From Closterium sp. NIES-65 (Eukaryota > Streptophyta > Zygnematophyceae > Desmidiales > Closteriaceae), in the NCBI GenBank assembly GCA_948144175.1, contig CANXME010000418.1, positions 1 to 64,000 on the forward strand: DNA of 64,000 nt, given 5' to 3'. The position numbers and the translations under genes were made by a program. The notes beneath the pieces are model-generated. The model did no database searches. It was not told where the DNA came from and was given only the letters and a program-made list of their open reading frames with translations. Positions within the stretch are counted from its first letter, which is position 1, and the number at the start of each line of letters is the position of its first letter. Positions 45,500-57,839 of the stretch are shown here, piece by piece.

Positions 45500-46456
45500 G
45501 TGGCGGCGCTGCATCGGCAATTGAAGCGGACGAGGGAAGATAAGGTGGTGGGAGATGGCAGGCAGAATTTTGAGAAGGTGGTGGTGGGGGAATTTTGCGA
45601 AGTTCCTAGTTTAGCATGTAGAAGCAAAGAGCTTCTTGTCCAGTGAAAATATCACTCATTGCTGTTACCAAATCGATGGTGGTGGTGGTGATGTTGAATC
45701 ACTAGCCTAGCCTAGCCAGTTTCATGTCAGCCACTGTTTTCCATGTAGCTGTGCTTTGATACGGTGTTCAGTACTCGAGATGGATACTATCGATATTGGG
45801 GCGCCCATACCGCAAATTGGTCAAACAGAGTCGTGCGGTGCGCATCCAACTAGCTCGGCCAGTAAAATGGCTTCAAATCGCATTGCTGGCCCAAACCTTG
45901 TCCCGTCAGCATGAATTGCCAGAAGGGCGGCGTCATGTGATGAATAGTGGACATTCAAAGCGGTCCGGCCAGATGCGGTGCGTGCGAGCAGTGGGCGATG
46001 TTGCGGGTAAACGTACCGAATCTGATGTGGCAAGGCATGAGGAGGGGTCGTTTGACAGGCTGCTGTCGAATGTGATCGGAGCAGTTGAATACGCGCTTGC
46101 TGCTCCCCTCTTGCCTCCTCAAGGAGGGGATAGGGGGGATGTGAAATGTTTTTTGCTTCACAAAGCATCACCACCAAGGAATACGCACACATAGCTGCTG
46201 TTCATTCTGGTAGGACGTCAAGCTTGCTCTTTGTTTACGATGGCGGGACGCATGGAGGCTCTTGGTTTAAGATATGGCACGCGCTTACTTTTCTTGACAG
46301 CCCATCTTGGCGCGTGTTTATTCTCGAATTCCTGGTTTATATCCCAGCGTCGTAGCTCTATGCCTTTCAGCAGAGGCTTGCGTCTACATACTGCGATACT
46401 CGAGATTTCCAACCTTGCAAAACGATCGTCGTCTCGGCGAAAACCGCAGCCGTGCC
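45500..46456. other. SCD1 3' flank and upstream region of next gene
   Basis: SCD1 3' untranslated and intergenic sequence. I see no convincing gene. An open frame runs into the next gene from 46307 in the same frame, but I prefer the start at 46457. Confidence 0.4.
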
Positions 46457-47488
46457 ATGGCTACCGTAGGACTCATTCAGAAAGGAAAGGTCCCTTCCGA
46501 CGCTTTAGTTAACCTAGAAGGCGACAATCGCACTCAGTGCGATGCGTCTCATAAACCGTCGAATTTCACAGTTCCCCGCGTTCGCAGCCGCGTTGAGGAC
46601 GTCGAGGTGCACGCGCTTGAGTGTCGCTTAGAGCTTCTCAACACGCAACGCGAGCTCACCGCCATGCGATGCCAGCAGTTCATACGCTCGCTGCGCGACT
46701 CGTTCGAGGAGGCTGCTGCGGCCAACGCGCAAACCTCATCCGCCGATGTTTCTGCTTTCAACTGCAGCGCAACCGTCACGGAGAGGAGACGGGGCGTCGC
46801 CGAGCGTCCATCCCCGCGCGTCGATAATTGCTCCAAGAACGCGTTGAACGGCGCTTCGTGCTCCGCGATGGAGAGTAATTGGGAATCAGATAGCACCTGC
46901 TCATCGACTGAGGGCAATTCAGACGACGAGTTCGAGCGCGCCAATCGACGAGCCTTGGCGTCGCTCTCGTCCTCGCGAAGTCTCCACTCCGGTGCCACGT
47001 CATCATCTTCGTCCTTCCCCGTCAGAAACCATAGCGTCCGATTCGCGTTCGCTAAGCCGCTCTGCGAGTCGTTAGACTGCCGCGGTGAGAGCGGGCACTG
47101 CATTGTAACCCCGTCAGTGCGAAGCCGGTCGGCCCGGTGGATGGAAAGTGCTGCAATGCCAGGGGAAAATCGTCCTGATGGCGGTTTGGAGTCTGAAACT
47201 GCCTCACCTGGCGTTGCTGTTGGGCGCTGCCAGTCCGCGCGATGGGCGGAAGACCTTCGGTTTTACGACAACCCTCTTCCTCGTCGCCGGTGGACTTCGC
47301 CAGCATCTTCCCCGTGCGAATTATCTCACACACATCGCACGCTTCGCTCATGTAACACGTCGCCCAGCCCTCATCTCGATAAGTTCAATGTACCTCGGCC
47401 TCGAATTTCAAGCAAGAGATTACACCAACGTACAAGCTTTCAGTTCCCTAGCGGTGCCAGCAAATTAAGTCAATTTGGGTTTTCATAA
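46457..47488 (+). CDS. Unknown intronless gene, paralogue 1 (343 aa)
   Basis: I do not recognise the family. The start at 46457 is chosen for its good context (GCCATGGCT) and because the paralogue at 49692 also begins MA-; an in-frame start at 46307 would add 50 residues. Residues 41-84 form a likely amphipathic or coiled-coil helix (core VEDVEVHALECRLELLN, then TQRELTAMRCQQFI) with few Pro or Gly. Residues about 90-260 are Ser- and Arg-rich and probably disordered, with an acidic patch (GNSDDEFE). Residues 262-270 hold WAEDLRFY. The helix and the W-x-EDL-x-FY motif both recur in the gene at 49692. No signal peptide or membrane segment is evident from the chosen start. The role is unknown; a scaffold or regulatory protein is a guess only. 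Confidence 0.7.
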   Translation: MATVGLIQKGKVPSDALVNLEGDNRTQCDASHKPSNFTVPRVRSRVEDVEVHALECRLELLNTQRELTAMRCQQFIRSLRDSFEEAAAANAQTSSADVSAFNCSATVTERRRGVAERPSPRVDNCSKNALNGASCSAMESNWESDSTCSSTEGNSDDEFERANRRALASLSSSRSLHSGATSSSSSFPVRNHSVRFAFAKPLCESLDCRGESGHCIVTPSVRSRSARWMESAAMPGENRPDGGLESETASPGVAVGRCQSARWAEDLRFYDNPLPRRRWTSPASSPCELSHTHRTLRSCNTSPSPHLDKFNVPRPRISSKRLHQRTSFQFPSGASKLSQFGFS

Positions 47489-49691
47489 GCCGCTTTTTCC
47501 AGATACTACGATTATTCAATTTAGTATGATCTGTCCTACAGAGTTGCGTCCTGATGTGAAAGGCAGTGTCATTAACCATCAGAAGCAATGCGTTCTTCCC
47601 TTATCATAGTTTCCACTCTTGTAGTTCCAAACGTGTTCCCCATGCATTCTTCTACTCATTACATATCTGCATAGTTTAAAACTACATTCTGGAATTCGTT
47701 TAGCGGGCTTGACTTCAGTAGATTTCATGCTGAGACTCCTGTTTTCTGGTAAACACGCAAACACACATGAGCTGTCACCTCACGCTGCGCAAAATCGAAA
47801 TCACTGCCGAAACTCGACGAGCGCGGCAAAAGAAGCTGAGACTCGTGTTTTTCTGGTTATGAAACACAGAGCAGAAGAGTAAGACTCCGTCTTTTGGTTC
47901 AGAAAACGCAGAGAACGCACAAGGGTCGTTGAAACTCCTGCTCGATGTTTTTTGCAGGGTTCCGCGAGAACCGCTTACCAGACGCACAGATTCGTCCATT
48001 GGTGACGCTTGTAACACAGTTGCGGTATAATCGGGGCGCAGCATGGAAACATGATGACAGGCATAGCTACCGCATAAGCCGATGTGCGCACAACCTCACG
48101 CAACCTCGCGCAACCTCGAGATACGCCGAGGTAGGCTTCGGTGACGCTCGCGTCAGGGTGATGTAAGCCCCCCTTGCTCATCGCCTACCTCGCACATGTC
48201 TGCCGGTCGCCCCCCATTCCCAAGGCTGTCGTCGCATCTTGGAAGGATTGACCACCACGAACGAGCATCGGCGCCTATCGCGGGCTGTGACAAGCGTACA
48301 GTTGTTTCTAGACGCGGCGAATTTGTAGATTTTAGAAGCTCAATCCTTTCTTGCCGAGTCAGGCCATGTCAGGTCAGAGTCATCCAGACAATCCAGGTGA
48401 TTCCGTCGAAGTGCTGGTGGTGCTGACTGGTTCAGAACGAAGAATGCCTTAGTGTGTTGGAGCATAAACTGCAGGTCGCCTCAAGCGTCTACGGGGAACA
48501 GATGTAAGAAGCTGCGAGAGATTCGGCGGCTCCTAACAAGGGGATTCTGGCTATGGTGAGGTGACATGTGACCTAGTTAGCTCTTCACGTGCTGCAAGTT
48601 AGCATGAGGGTAGGAGGGGGAGCATGACTTATAAGATCGCAATCGAGTGCGCCTACGAGCTCCTTGCCTGGTTTGGTTGGTTCCTCCACTGGCACCTTGG
48701 GGCTGGGAGGAATTTGTGGGTGGAAAATCTCGTGAACTTCCGTGGCGGACGTTCAGTGGTTGCTTGATTCGAGAATTTTACGAATTCTGTGTTTGAGCCC
48801 GGAAGTCGGAAGTAGCTGTGCACATGATTAAGTTTGCCCAGGTTTGCCAAAAATTGTTGAGCCTAGGTTTCCATTGTGAGGGAGATTTTAGAACAGTAGC
48901 TATCTATACTCTTTTAAGTGTTACGGGCTGCAGTGAAACAAGCGTTTTGCATCCTTGGATATTTCTTTTGACTTTTTGCAGCCTCACATTCATGCTATGA
49001 TTAGTGTCGTTCGTCTTCCTCTTTCCCGCCAAATGGTGACCAATACGAACACTTCGCGCTCGATTGTTGTTGAGAGCATTTAAAGTCGAACCACACTACT
49101 AAACGTGCATAAATGTAAACACAGCTGGCGGCATGAATGCGATCGTCTCCTCTAACGGGATCGTGAACCTGGCGCACTTCATGATTCGTGAATCCCAACA
49201 GAAAACAACGCCCATGGTGCATGTGTGGGAGAGCCAAGCCCAAGGGCAATCAAACCGGTCGAAGCATCTGGCCTGATGAGACAAAATGTCGCCGAGTCAG
49301 CACAGTTTTGAGAAATCAGAAGCAAGGAGAAACAGAAGCCTGACTGGAAGAAGCTGACTTGGAGCAGATTGACCGCAGAATGCAAGCCACACAATGCCCC
49401 GCTGGTGCCAACGCAATCCCAGCCACCTTGCTGCCCTCTGTTTCGCGCGTCTCCTCGCCTTCCAACAGAAGCCCCTCCCCTCGTGCCTCGCGCCTTGGAT
49501 TGGCTGCCCCGTCGCGCCACGCCCTCTAGGTTCTTGCCCCTTCATATTCTAGATAAGACACACAACCTTCGTTATCCATTCAGCAGAACTCCAAAGAGCA
49601 TTCCACTCCAAAGCCCTCACAAACACCACTTTCTAGTCCATCAACGTATTAACGTGAATCAAGACTTCCTCTGAACCTTGTCAAACCAACA
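47489..49691. other. Intergenic region between the paralogues
   Basis: About 2.2 kb of moderate-GC sequence without a supported gene. Short frames on both strands (for example 47775-48044 minus and 49132-49278 plus) show no known motif. The sequence just before 49692 probably carries the promoter and leader of the second paralogue. Confidence 0.4.
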
Positions 49692-50141
49692 ATGGCGTCC
49701 TCTGCTACTCTCCTCTCCACAACCCACGACCTTAGCTGCCGGGCCGCCTCCCGAGTGATCCGGAGCACGCTGGAAGACGTCGAGATCCGCGCGCTCGAGA
49801 GCAAGCTGCAGCTGCTAGATACGCAGCGCGAGCTCAGCGCGCTTCACTGCCAGTCCTTCATTCAGATGCTCGAGTCCTCGCTCACTAACACCGACGACGA
49901 CGACGAGACCAGCGACAGCGCGACGCTTTCCCGCTGCTCGTCGCGCCGATCCTTGGACCTGGGCGCATCGCGCCGCAGCACGTGGGAGGAGGACCTTTCC
50001 TTCTACAGCTGCGCGTCGTCGTCCACCCGCTCCGCTCCCTCCGCCCGCCGCCTCCGCTCCACGCGCTCGCATGGGGCCTCCACTCGCCACCACTCCAAGT
50101 CGCTCCGCCGCCACTCGAGCCTCAACTGCGAGCTGCTCTGA
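49692..50141 (+). CDS. Unknown intronless gene, paralogue 2 (149 aa)
   Basis: I do not recognise the family. The start context is AACAATGGCG, typical for plant genes. Residues 21-64 carry the same helical block as the gene at 46457 (LEDVEIRALESKLQLLD, then TQRELSALHCQSFI). It is followed by an acidic run (TDDDDETSD), a Ser/Arg-rich stretch, the motif TWEEDLSFY at residues 99-107 and a basic Ser/Arg/His-rich tail. It is less than half the length of its neighbour, mainly because the disordered middle is short. The shared order of helix, acidic/Ser region and W-x-EDL-x-FY argues for a real coding pair derived by duplication. The function is unknown. Confidence 0.72.
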   Translation: MASSATLLSTTHDLSCRAASRVIRSTLEDVEIRALESKLQLLDTQRELSALHCQSFIQMLESSLTNTDDDDETSDSATLSRCSSRRSLDLGASRRSTWEEDLSFYSCASSSTRSAPSARRLRSTRSHGASTRHHSKSLRRHSSLNCELL

Positions 50142-50985
50142 GCATACATCGGCCATTCTGCTCCATTCACTGACCGGGTGCGCAATTGGCAAGTTCTATG
50201 AAGTTCACATCGACTCTTCGAGGCAGCGCTGATCTCAGCCTGCTCTCCTTTTTTTGGCCCGCTGCGGCCGCCTTTTGATGACGTCTGGGCGCTGCCAAGC
50301 GGCCGCATCTGCACGTCGGTACCTTTACCATGACATCAACAGCCTTCGGCTCGGCGCCGCGTTTTACATCCTCGCGTGAAGTAAGAGCGGGGATGAGATC
50401 GACTCACGTGTTTTTTAGCCCTCTCAGCGTCGCGCTGTGCCTTCTTCGACCGTTATTTTATGCGCGACGTGGACATGAGGTGGAAAGCCAAGGAAACCAT
50501 GGAGGTCTTCGCGAGTTGCGAGACCAGAGCGAAACTACTACGCAGCATCCGTCCAGCAACAGCTTCAGAAGCCAAGCTAGAAGTACTTTTCGCCGAGACT
50601 ACCAACTACAAGCAGCCCCTGCAGCTGCGTGCCTCTGCCTTCCGTTTTTTGGGGCGTATTCGCCCTTTCTCTGGAAGACAATGGCAACTGCTGCGTCTTA
50701 GTACAGCCTCTTTTTCTTCGTACTAATTTTTATGGTGGACATATGTATCCGCCTTTTTATGTGGAGCATCTGAAATTGGAATATCAAATTCCGGCTTCCA
50801 TAATTTCAGAAAAAAAGAAGCAAAATACACACATGCATACACTAGAAGGATCCGGAGCTGAACTGGCTGATCAAGGTCTCATAGTCATGAAGCCCCTGGA
50901 AGGAACTGTACATTATTTACACCCCTTGGGGTATGCAGCACCAAGCTCTGTACTAGAGATCTTGGGACATTTCACTCATTGTCGT
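50142..50985. other. Region between paralogue 2 and the peroxiredoxin gene
   Basis: Convergent 3' flanks. It must include the peroxiredoxin 3' untranslated region on the minus strand. Open frames such as 50460-50726 plus give no recognisable protein. Confidence 0.4.
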
Positions 50986-51045
50986 TCACAGGTCGGGCTG
51001 TGGTGTAGTCCTTAGATAAGACTTGCCGAAGGGGAGCTCAACCGT
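50986..51045 (-). other. PER1: Peroxiredoxin last exon
   Basis: 60 nt encoding TVELPFGKSYLRTTPQPDL and a TGA stop at 50988-50986. It follows a 124-bp intron. Confidence 0.87.
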
Positions 51046-51169
51046 CTGCAGCATGCACAAAGCAACCAACCTACAAACCAGGACATCACCTGAGAAATCC
51101 ACATGGAAAACTGGAGGGGTGTGAGAGAAATGCATCAGGTGAGAGGTTCATGCTGAATAGAAGGCTCAC

Positions 51170-51313
51170 CTTGAAGCCCTTGTGGAACTTTTCTTTGGTT
51201 GCCTCGTTGCTGACTGATGGAGCAACTATGACGTCATCGACGTGCTTCCAATCCACTGGCGTCGCCACGCTGTACTTGGCCGTCAGCTGCAGGCTGTGTA
51301 TCACCCACAAGAT
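51170..51313 (-). other. PER1: Peroxiredoxin C-terminal exon
   Basis: 144 nt between CAG acceptor and GTGAGC donor. It encodes the dimer and tail region with YSVATPVDWKHVDDVIVAPS. Confidence 0.88.
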
Positions 51314-51462
51314 CTGACACACGGCCGTTCAGATGGATGGGAGGATGAGCGGGGAAGAAAGGGAATGGAAGGAGAAGATAAAATTGGTTAAGAGAGGAAG
51401 GCCGTGAGCGGGGGCTGGGGCAGAAACGAGATGTGACAGACAAACATAGCATGCACAGATAC

Positions 51463-51572
51463 TGTGAGAATGAGGAATGGTGTATCCATTGATGTTGGTT
51501 GGGGTACATATGACAAACCCTAACTTCTGTACCCCCTAAGACAAACCTCACTACAGGCTACAACATTTGACA
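51463..51572 (-). repeat. Element F 3' LTR (110 bp)
   Basis: On the plus strand it runs TGTGAGAATGAGG to CATTTGACA. GATAC precedes it. Confidence 0.93.
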
Positions 51573-51775
51573 CACCCCCATAGCCTAAGTGAGGGGTGTC
51601 TAGCAAAATAAAAAAGAGTACGGTCACAAGACCAGTCCAAAAGAAAACAAAGCTCAGGGTGGATCACAACGTCACCACATACTCTGAGCACAAGCAACAG
51701 TGGCCACAAGGCCAGTCCAAGAGATCACAAGTATATATAGCAAGTGTACATACGAAGCAGGCAATAAACTCAAGT

Positions 51776-54700
51776 CTACACATGACTAGAACCTGTGTCA
51801 ACAAGGCCTAACTGCACACAACACCTCTGGTGGTCACAAGGCGGAAGCGCCTTGGTGAAGATGTCTGCAGTGTTGGCCTCGGACTCCACGAACTCGAAGC
51901 GAGCCTGTCCACGTCTCTGCAACTCTCGCAGAAGAAAGTACCTGACGTGAATGTGCTTCACTCTGCTCTCCAGTCGCGGCTCACGACAGAGGAGGATCGA
52001 CGCCTTGTTGTCAGTAAACAAGGTCGGTGCAGAGCTCGGCCGCTCACCAAGGTCGGCGAGCAAGAAGGTCAACCACCGCAACTCCTGTGCCGCCATGGCA
52101 CCAGCGTAAATCTCAGCCTCAGCTGTAGAGGTCGAGACAGAAGAGGAGCGCGTGGAACGCCAGGAAACAGCTCCAGAACCCAGACTGAAACAGTACCCCT
52201 GAGTAGACCTGTGAGTCTCAGCGTCGTCAGCGTAAGAGGAGTCACAGTGACCAGTGAGTACGACAGACTGCTGCCCTCCAAGAACTAGCCCCACGCCTGA
52301 TGTAGTCGCTAGGTACTTCGCCACCCTCACAGCTGCCGTCCAGTGAACAGGACGGTGTCTCCCTGGCGCAACAAAGCGCGCAAGGATGCTGAGAGGGAAG
52401 GCGAGGTCCGGGCGAGTACAAGTCATCAGGTACATGAGGCAACCCACAAGCTCTGCGTAGGGACCACTAGGCTCAAACGGCTCGTCAGGAAAGGGACCAG
52501 TGAGTCTGTGGTCAACAGCGAGAGGTGTGCGCTGTACGGTGGAGTGCTGAAGCCCGAACCGCTGAAGGACCTGCTGCACCATGTGTGACTGTGAGAGTGT
52601 AATGGTGCGAGCGGCTCTGTCCCTGGTGATCTGCAGGCCAAGGTAGTGGCGCAGCTCACCAAGATCAGTGCACGTGTGTCTCTTCTGCAGTTCGGACTTC
52701 ACGTCTGCCAAAGCAACCCTGTCCGGAGTGGCGAAAACGAGGTCGTCGACGTAGACCAGAACAAAGAACGGTGTGGAGCCACGACGAACGAACAGCGACG
52801 GGTCGGCAGAAGACGGCTGGAACCCAAGGTCAGAGAGGGTAGAACGCAGAGTGTCGTGCCACTCGCGAGGGGCCTGGCGAAGACCGTAAACAGGTCGCCT
52901 CAGCCTCCACTGGGTCCCAGGAGGGAAAGTGCCAGTGAAGGCCGAGGGACGACGCAACCATACCTCCTCGTGTAGGCTGCCCTGAAGGAAAGCAGTGGAG
53001 AAGTTGAGAGAGTGTAACTCGTAGTCTCTCTGTGCTGCTACGTGTAGTAACACCCGAAGAGTGGTCATCTTCGGGGTAGGTGCGAAGGTCTGAAAGAAGT
53101 CAACTCCCTCGCGCTGACTGAAACCTCTAGCCACGTAGCGCGCCTTGAAGACCGGGGGAGATCCCGGTGGCCGCTTCACCCTGTAGATCCACATGCCGTC
53201 GACTACGTTCGCCCCAGGGGGGGGAACCTCATCGACGTAGGTGCCTGTGGATCCGTAGGAGGCCATCTTTGCGTCCATGGCAGCTCTCCACTGAGATGCC
53301 CAAGGCCCTGACACTGCCTCAGCGTAAGTGCGAGGAGTCGGAATGTCAAGGGCGTCGGGGTCACCCTCAGGGGCGAGGAGCATGGCACAGAGATGAGGGG
53401 AAGCGGCCGCCAGGAACTCTAGCTCAAACTGCCTGTCCTCTAGGGCGTCACAGCCAAGGGCAGACACACCCCCGACGGCCAGAGGACTGGTAGGAGGAGC
53501 AGCCACAAGCGTGGTGGCGTAGTCAAGGCGGCGGGTAGCGGCAAAGTCAGTAACCGCGGCAGTAAGAGCAGACACAGAGGACACAGAGGCACGAGGGTGA
53601 GTAACAAGAGAGGCGAGAACACGAGAGAGAACAGGACGGTACGTGCGGTAGTAGTCAGTGACAGGAGCAGGGAGCGACACGGTGAGGGCCGACTCAGGAG
53701 GAGACGGAAGCACAGAGTGAGACGGACGAGGTGGACTGGAACAAAGTAAGGCAGTACGAAGGTCAGTGAAGGGAACAGGAGACGAGGGACGAGCACGAGG
53801 GGAGCGGCGAGTAGCCCAAGAACGAGACGGAGGAGGAGAGGACAAAGGCGGAGAACTAGAGAAAACAGCGGGGGAGGAGTCAGGCGGAGGAAACGTGGGA
53901 CCGTAGACAGGAGGAGAGGCGGAGGAGGGAGGAGAAGGGGAGGGGAGACCAAGGGCCCGAAGACCCGAGACAGGAGGAGGAAGTGGCTGCTGCTGCTGCT
54001 GCTGCGACTGCTGCTGCTGCGGACGCGGCTGCTGCTGGGACTGCTGCTCCTGCGGGTCCAGCTGCTGCTGCTGCTCCGCCAGCCGCTGTAACTCCCTCTC
54101 CTCTCTCTCCAACTCCAGCTGCTCGTCACGCGCACGGCGAACACGAGCCTGGTGCCTAGTCGGGTAGGGGTGGGGGGGCGGAGTAGTGTCCGAAGCAGCG
54201 GCAGCTCCAGAGTCAACCCCCGAAGAACCAGGCGCACCACCCCCAGAGGCAGCACTAACACCAGCTCCAGACCCAGGCGCACCAGAACCCGAAGCAGGCG
54301 CACCCTCACCCCCAGAGGGAGCACCCCCAGAGTCCGCGCGGCCAGCACCGGCTCCCGGACGACAAGAGTCCTCTGCACCCACCGGGTCAGCTCCAACTCC
54401 AGAACCAGAAACTCCAGCTCCAACTCCAGCACCCCCAGAACCAGAAACTCCAGTGCCTACTCCAGCTCCACCTCCAGCTCCAACACCAGCTCCAACTCCA
54501 GCACCCCCAGAACCAGAAACCGGTACAAGAACAGGCGCAGCACCAACCTCTCGAGAGCTAGCACCAGCGGCACGCTGCGAGGAGGACTGTGGGGAGGGAG
54601 GCTGTACCGGAGGGGCTACCGAAGGAGGAGGGGTAGCCTGGGACACACTTGACGGGGCTGGGCCAGGGGGGGGAGGCTGTACCGGGGGAGCAGGAGGGGG

Positions 54701-57700
54701 AGCGGCAGTCAGGAAGAGGGGGGGAGGAGGAACCGGGAGACCTCGACTGGGGTACCTGACGTAGTACGGAGTGGACTCCTCGAAACGGACGTCACGGGAG
54801 TCAAAGAACCGGTGAGAGGGAGGGTGGTAAAAGGTGAAGTCAGAGGAGTCCTCAGGGAAACCAAGGAAGACACAGGGGACGGCACGAGGCGAGAGCTTGT
54901 CCGCGGAGGTGTCGCGGACAAGAGCCAAGCACCCCCAGACACGAAACCGCGACGCAACACCAGGGGACCCTGTCCAAAGACTGGTCGGTGAAACCTCTGG
55001 TCGAGAGACACGTGGCCAGAGGTTCAGCTGGTGCGCGGCGTACCTGACCGCGTAGGGCCACAGAAAATGGGGGGCGCAGGCGTGAGTCAGGGAGGTGCGG
55101 GCGATCTCCATGACCAGGCCTATGCGGCGCTCAGCAACCCCATTCTGCTGTGGGGACTCTGGAAGCGTCCAGGACTGACGAATGCCCTGCTCGTGACAGA
55201 ATCCAGCGAGAATGCCGGAGCGAAACTCACCCCTACGGTCGGAGTGGAGACAGCTGACACGACGACCACGAGTGTCCTCGGTGGTGAGCAACCACCTGAT
55301 CAGCGTAGAAGTCACCTCAGACTTCTTCGCCAGTGGGAACACTGTGGTGTAGCGGGAGAAGTCGTCAACGACCACCAGAAAGTAACGCTCACGCTCAGGG
55401 CCTAGACGAGGGGCGGGGCCCCAGACGTCCAAGTGAAGCGTCTCAAAAGGCTCGGTGGCCGGACGAAGGGAGGAGGAGTGAGGGGTGGCGCGCAGCCTAC
55501 CCTCGACGCAGGGACGACACGGCGGCGCAAGCGAAGGCGGCAGCGACGGCAAGACACGTGGGAGGCCTAGGACAAGACGCTGACTAGACATAGCGCGCAG
55601 ACGAGGAAGGGACGGGTGCCCCATCCGGTGGTGCCACAGAACGGTGGGGTGGGCAAGCGACCGGCAGGAGCACGACGCAGCGACTGGAACAGACGTAGGA
55701 ACCTGACACGATACAGACACCTGGGGGGACGAAGCAACCTGGTGAGACACGGGGACCCGAACGGGGGGGGGAACCGGGGGCAGTGGCAGTAGGGGGGGCT
55801 GCTAGTGCGGCCGCTGGTGCTGCTGCTGCTGCTGCTGCTGCTGCTGCGGCTGCTGCTGCTGCTGCGGCTGCTGCTGCGGCGCACGCGGGCCAGTGTGAAG
55901 AGTGTAGAGACCCGAGCCCGGCTCAGCAGTAAAGGTAGCAAGAGGCTGGTAAGAGTCTCCGTCAACACACACCGCAGTCTCTCCAGAAGGCTCAAACCAC
56001 ACACCCACGTGCTGACTCACGAGGGGTCGCACGCCCACCAAGTTCCGGGAGAACGAGGGGACGTGAAACCCAGTGAGAGACCCGGAGGGAGCAGCAGGAC
56101 ACGGTAAAGTGGTAGTGTGACGGGCAGTGACTGGTCCCGTAGTGGGATCAGCCAACGCTACAGAAACAGGCGCAGGAAGTGGTGTAAGTGTCGTGCTGTC
56201 CCGGAAGAAGCAGCGGGAGGCTCCAGAGTCCAGTGTGAACGACAGCGAAGCGTCCCCTGAGGTAGTCGCTGGTCTAGAGTCTACACAAGTACCTACACTA
56301 GCAACAGGCAACTGAGCAAGACTAGTACCTAAGCTAACAACACCAGAGTAAACAGAGTCAGAAACACTAGAGTCAACAACAGGATACATAGCATGAGGAG
56401 CACTAATCAGATCAACTAACTGCTCAGCAGACATGCCCCACAGAGCGGAGCCGTAGCGCTGAACCAAAGGAAGCCAGTCAGGAGCAGGACCGCCAACCCC
56501 GTAGGTCAACCGGACCGTGTCAGTGAGCTGAGCAAAGCACTGACCAGGGGGGTGAAAGCGGCCACAAGGGTGGCCCCGACGAGGACCTGTCTGAACCTGG
56601 TAGGGGCAGGGAGGGTAAGCCGCACCGCGCTGGGGCTGACACAGCCCCGACCCCGGAGCCAGCTGCTGACGCTGCTGCTGCTGAGGCTGCTGGGAGGAAA
56701 GGGGCTGCTGCTGCTGCTGAAGGTGCTGCTGACGCTGAGCCTGGTACCACGCCGCTGCTCCACCTAGCGGGGCCGGCAGTACAGGAGGCGACTGACTAGC
56801 TCGAGGGTCGCCGCCACCAGCAGGTGCAGTGGAGTCTCCAGCCGCTGCACGAGGGGTCTCTCCAGACGCTGCACTCCCACCACCCCCAGTCGCAACAGCA
56901 CCCCCACTACCTCCGCTACCTCCGCCTCCACCTCCACCAGAACCACCTTTCTTGCCCCCCCTGCCGCGGGACCACGACGCAGTCGTAACAGCAGCCGCAG
57001 TCGCGTCAGTAGCGGCAGTGGCAAGAGAGGCAGTGAAGGTGGGTAACTGCGGGACTGTGCACCCGTGGAAGAGTGGGGGGGACACAGTACCAGAGGCGGC
57101 AGCTACCGAACGAAGGTTGCTCTCGACGTCCTTGAGTGCAGACTCAAGGACCTCGATAGTCAGCTCACTAGGGTGCTTCAGCAGAAGCGCGTCACGAACG
57201 GAGGCAAGGCGGTCAGGGAGGCTAGTGGCGATGAAATAGACAGTGATCGCCATGGGGGGAGGAAGCAGTGTAAGCTTGGCCTCAGTGCAAGCAGCGCGGT
57301 AACTAGCGTCGAGCGAGCGGAGGTGAGCGATCAAGTCAGCAGTGCGCTCAAACGAGGCAAGATCAGGAAACAGGAACGGGAGGAAAAGACGGCCAAGAGA
57401 GACAGTAGCGGGAGTAGAGTAGCGGGCCTTAATCGCAGTGAGGTACGCAGCAGCGGTGTGAACCTGAGTAAAGTGGACCTCCTCGGACTCAGGGAGGAGG
57501 CTGCCGAGTGCGATGCAGGCCGCAGCGTCACGCGACGTCCAAGCCGTCCGGTCAGCGCGCTGACGGGCAAAGCGAGCCGTAGCAGCGTCGTCAGGAGCAG
57601 GGCCTAAAGCAGTAGGCTCGGGGGGCTCAGGGAGGTCACCAGTAGCGTGTGACCAGAGGGTCTCGCCCCCCTGGACCTGACTCTCTAACAGACGGCGAGC

Positions 57701-57772
57701 GCGAAGAAGCCAGACGGAAAAGTCAAGGGGTCTACCGTCAGCGTCGAAACGAAGAACTCGCGGAGTCGCCAT
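51776..57772 (-). pseudogene. Element F gag-pol region, fossil
   Basis: Gag opens MATPRVLRFDADGRPLDFSV and carries SLGRLFLPFLFPDLASF, a short Gly tract, Gln runs and the wide-spaced knuckle CPYQVQTGPRRGHPCGRFH followed by C. Protease shows TLDSGASRCFF. Integrase shows HHRMGHPS, LDVWGP, HSDRRGEF and NGVAERR. A Gly/Ala/Ser-rich linker and Gln runs follow. Reverse transcriptase shows YVARGFSQREGVDFFQTFAP and YVDDLVFA, and RNase H shows TSTAEAEIYAGAMAAQELRW. There is about one break. Confidence 0.92.
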
Positions 57773-57839
57773 AGTGAGGACTAAAGCGAACGAACAGGCG
57801 AGTAACAACCGGGGGGGAAGAGGACTCAGTCGCAGCGGA

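Noticed and set aside
49132-49278. Small plus-strand frame (about 48 residues) upstream of paralogue 2
   Set aside because: No motif, no splice or duplication support, and a length expected by chance.
50460-50726. Plus-strand frame of 88 residues between paralogue 2 and the peroxiredoxin gene
   Set aside because: No recognisable family and it lacks the paired motifs of its neighbours. It may be untranslated sequence.
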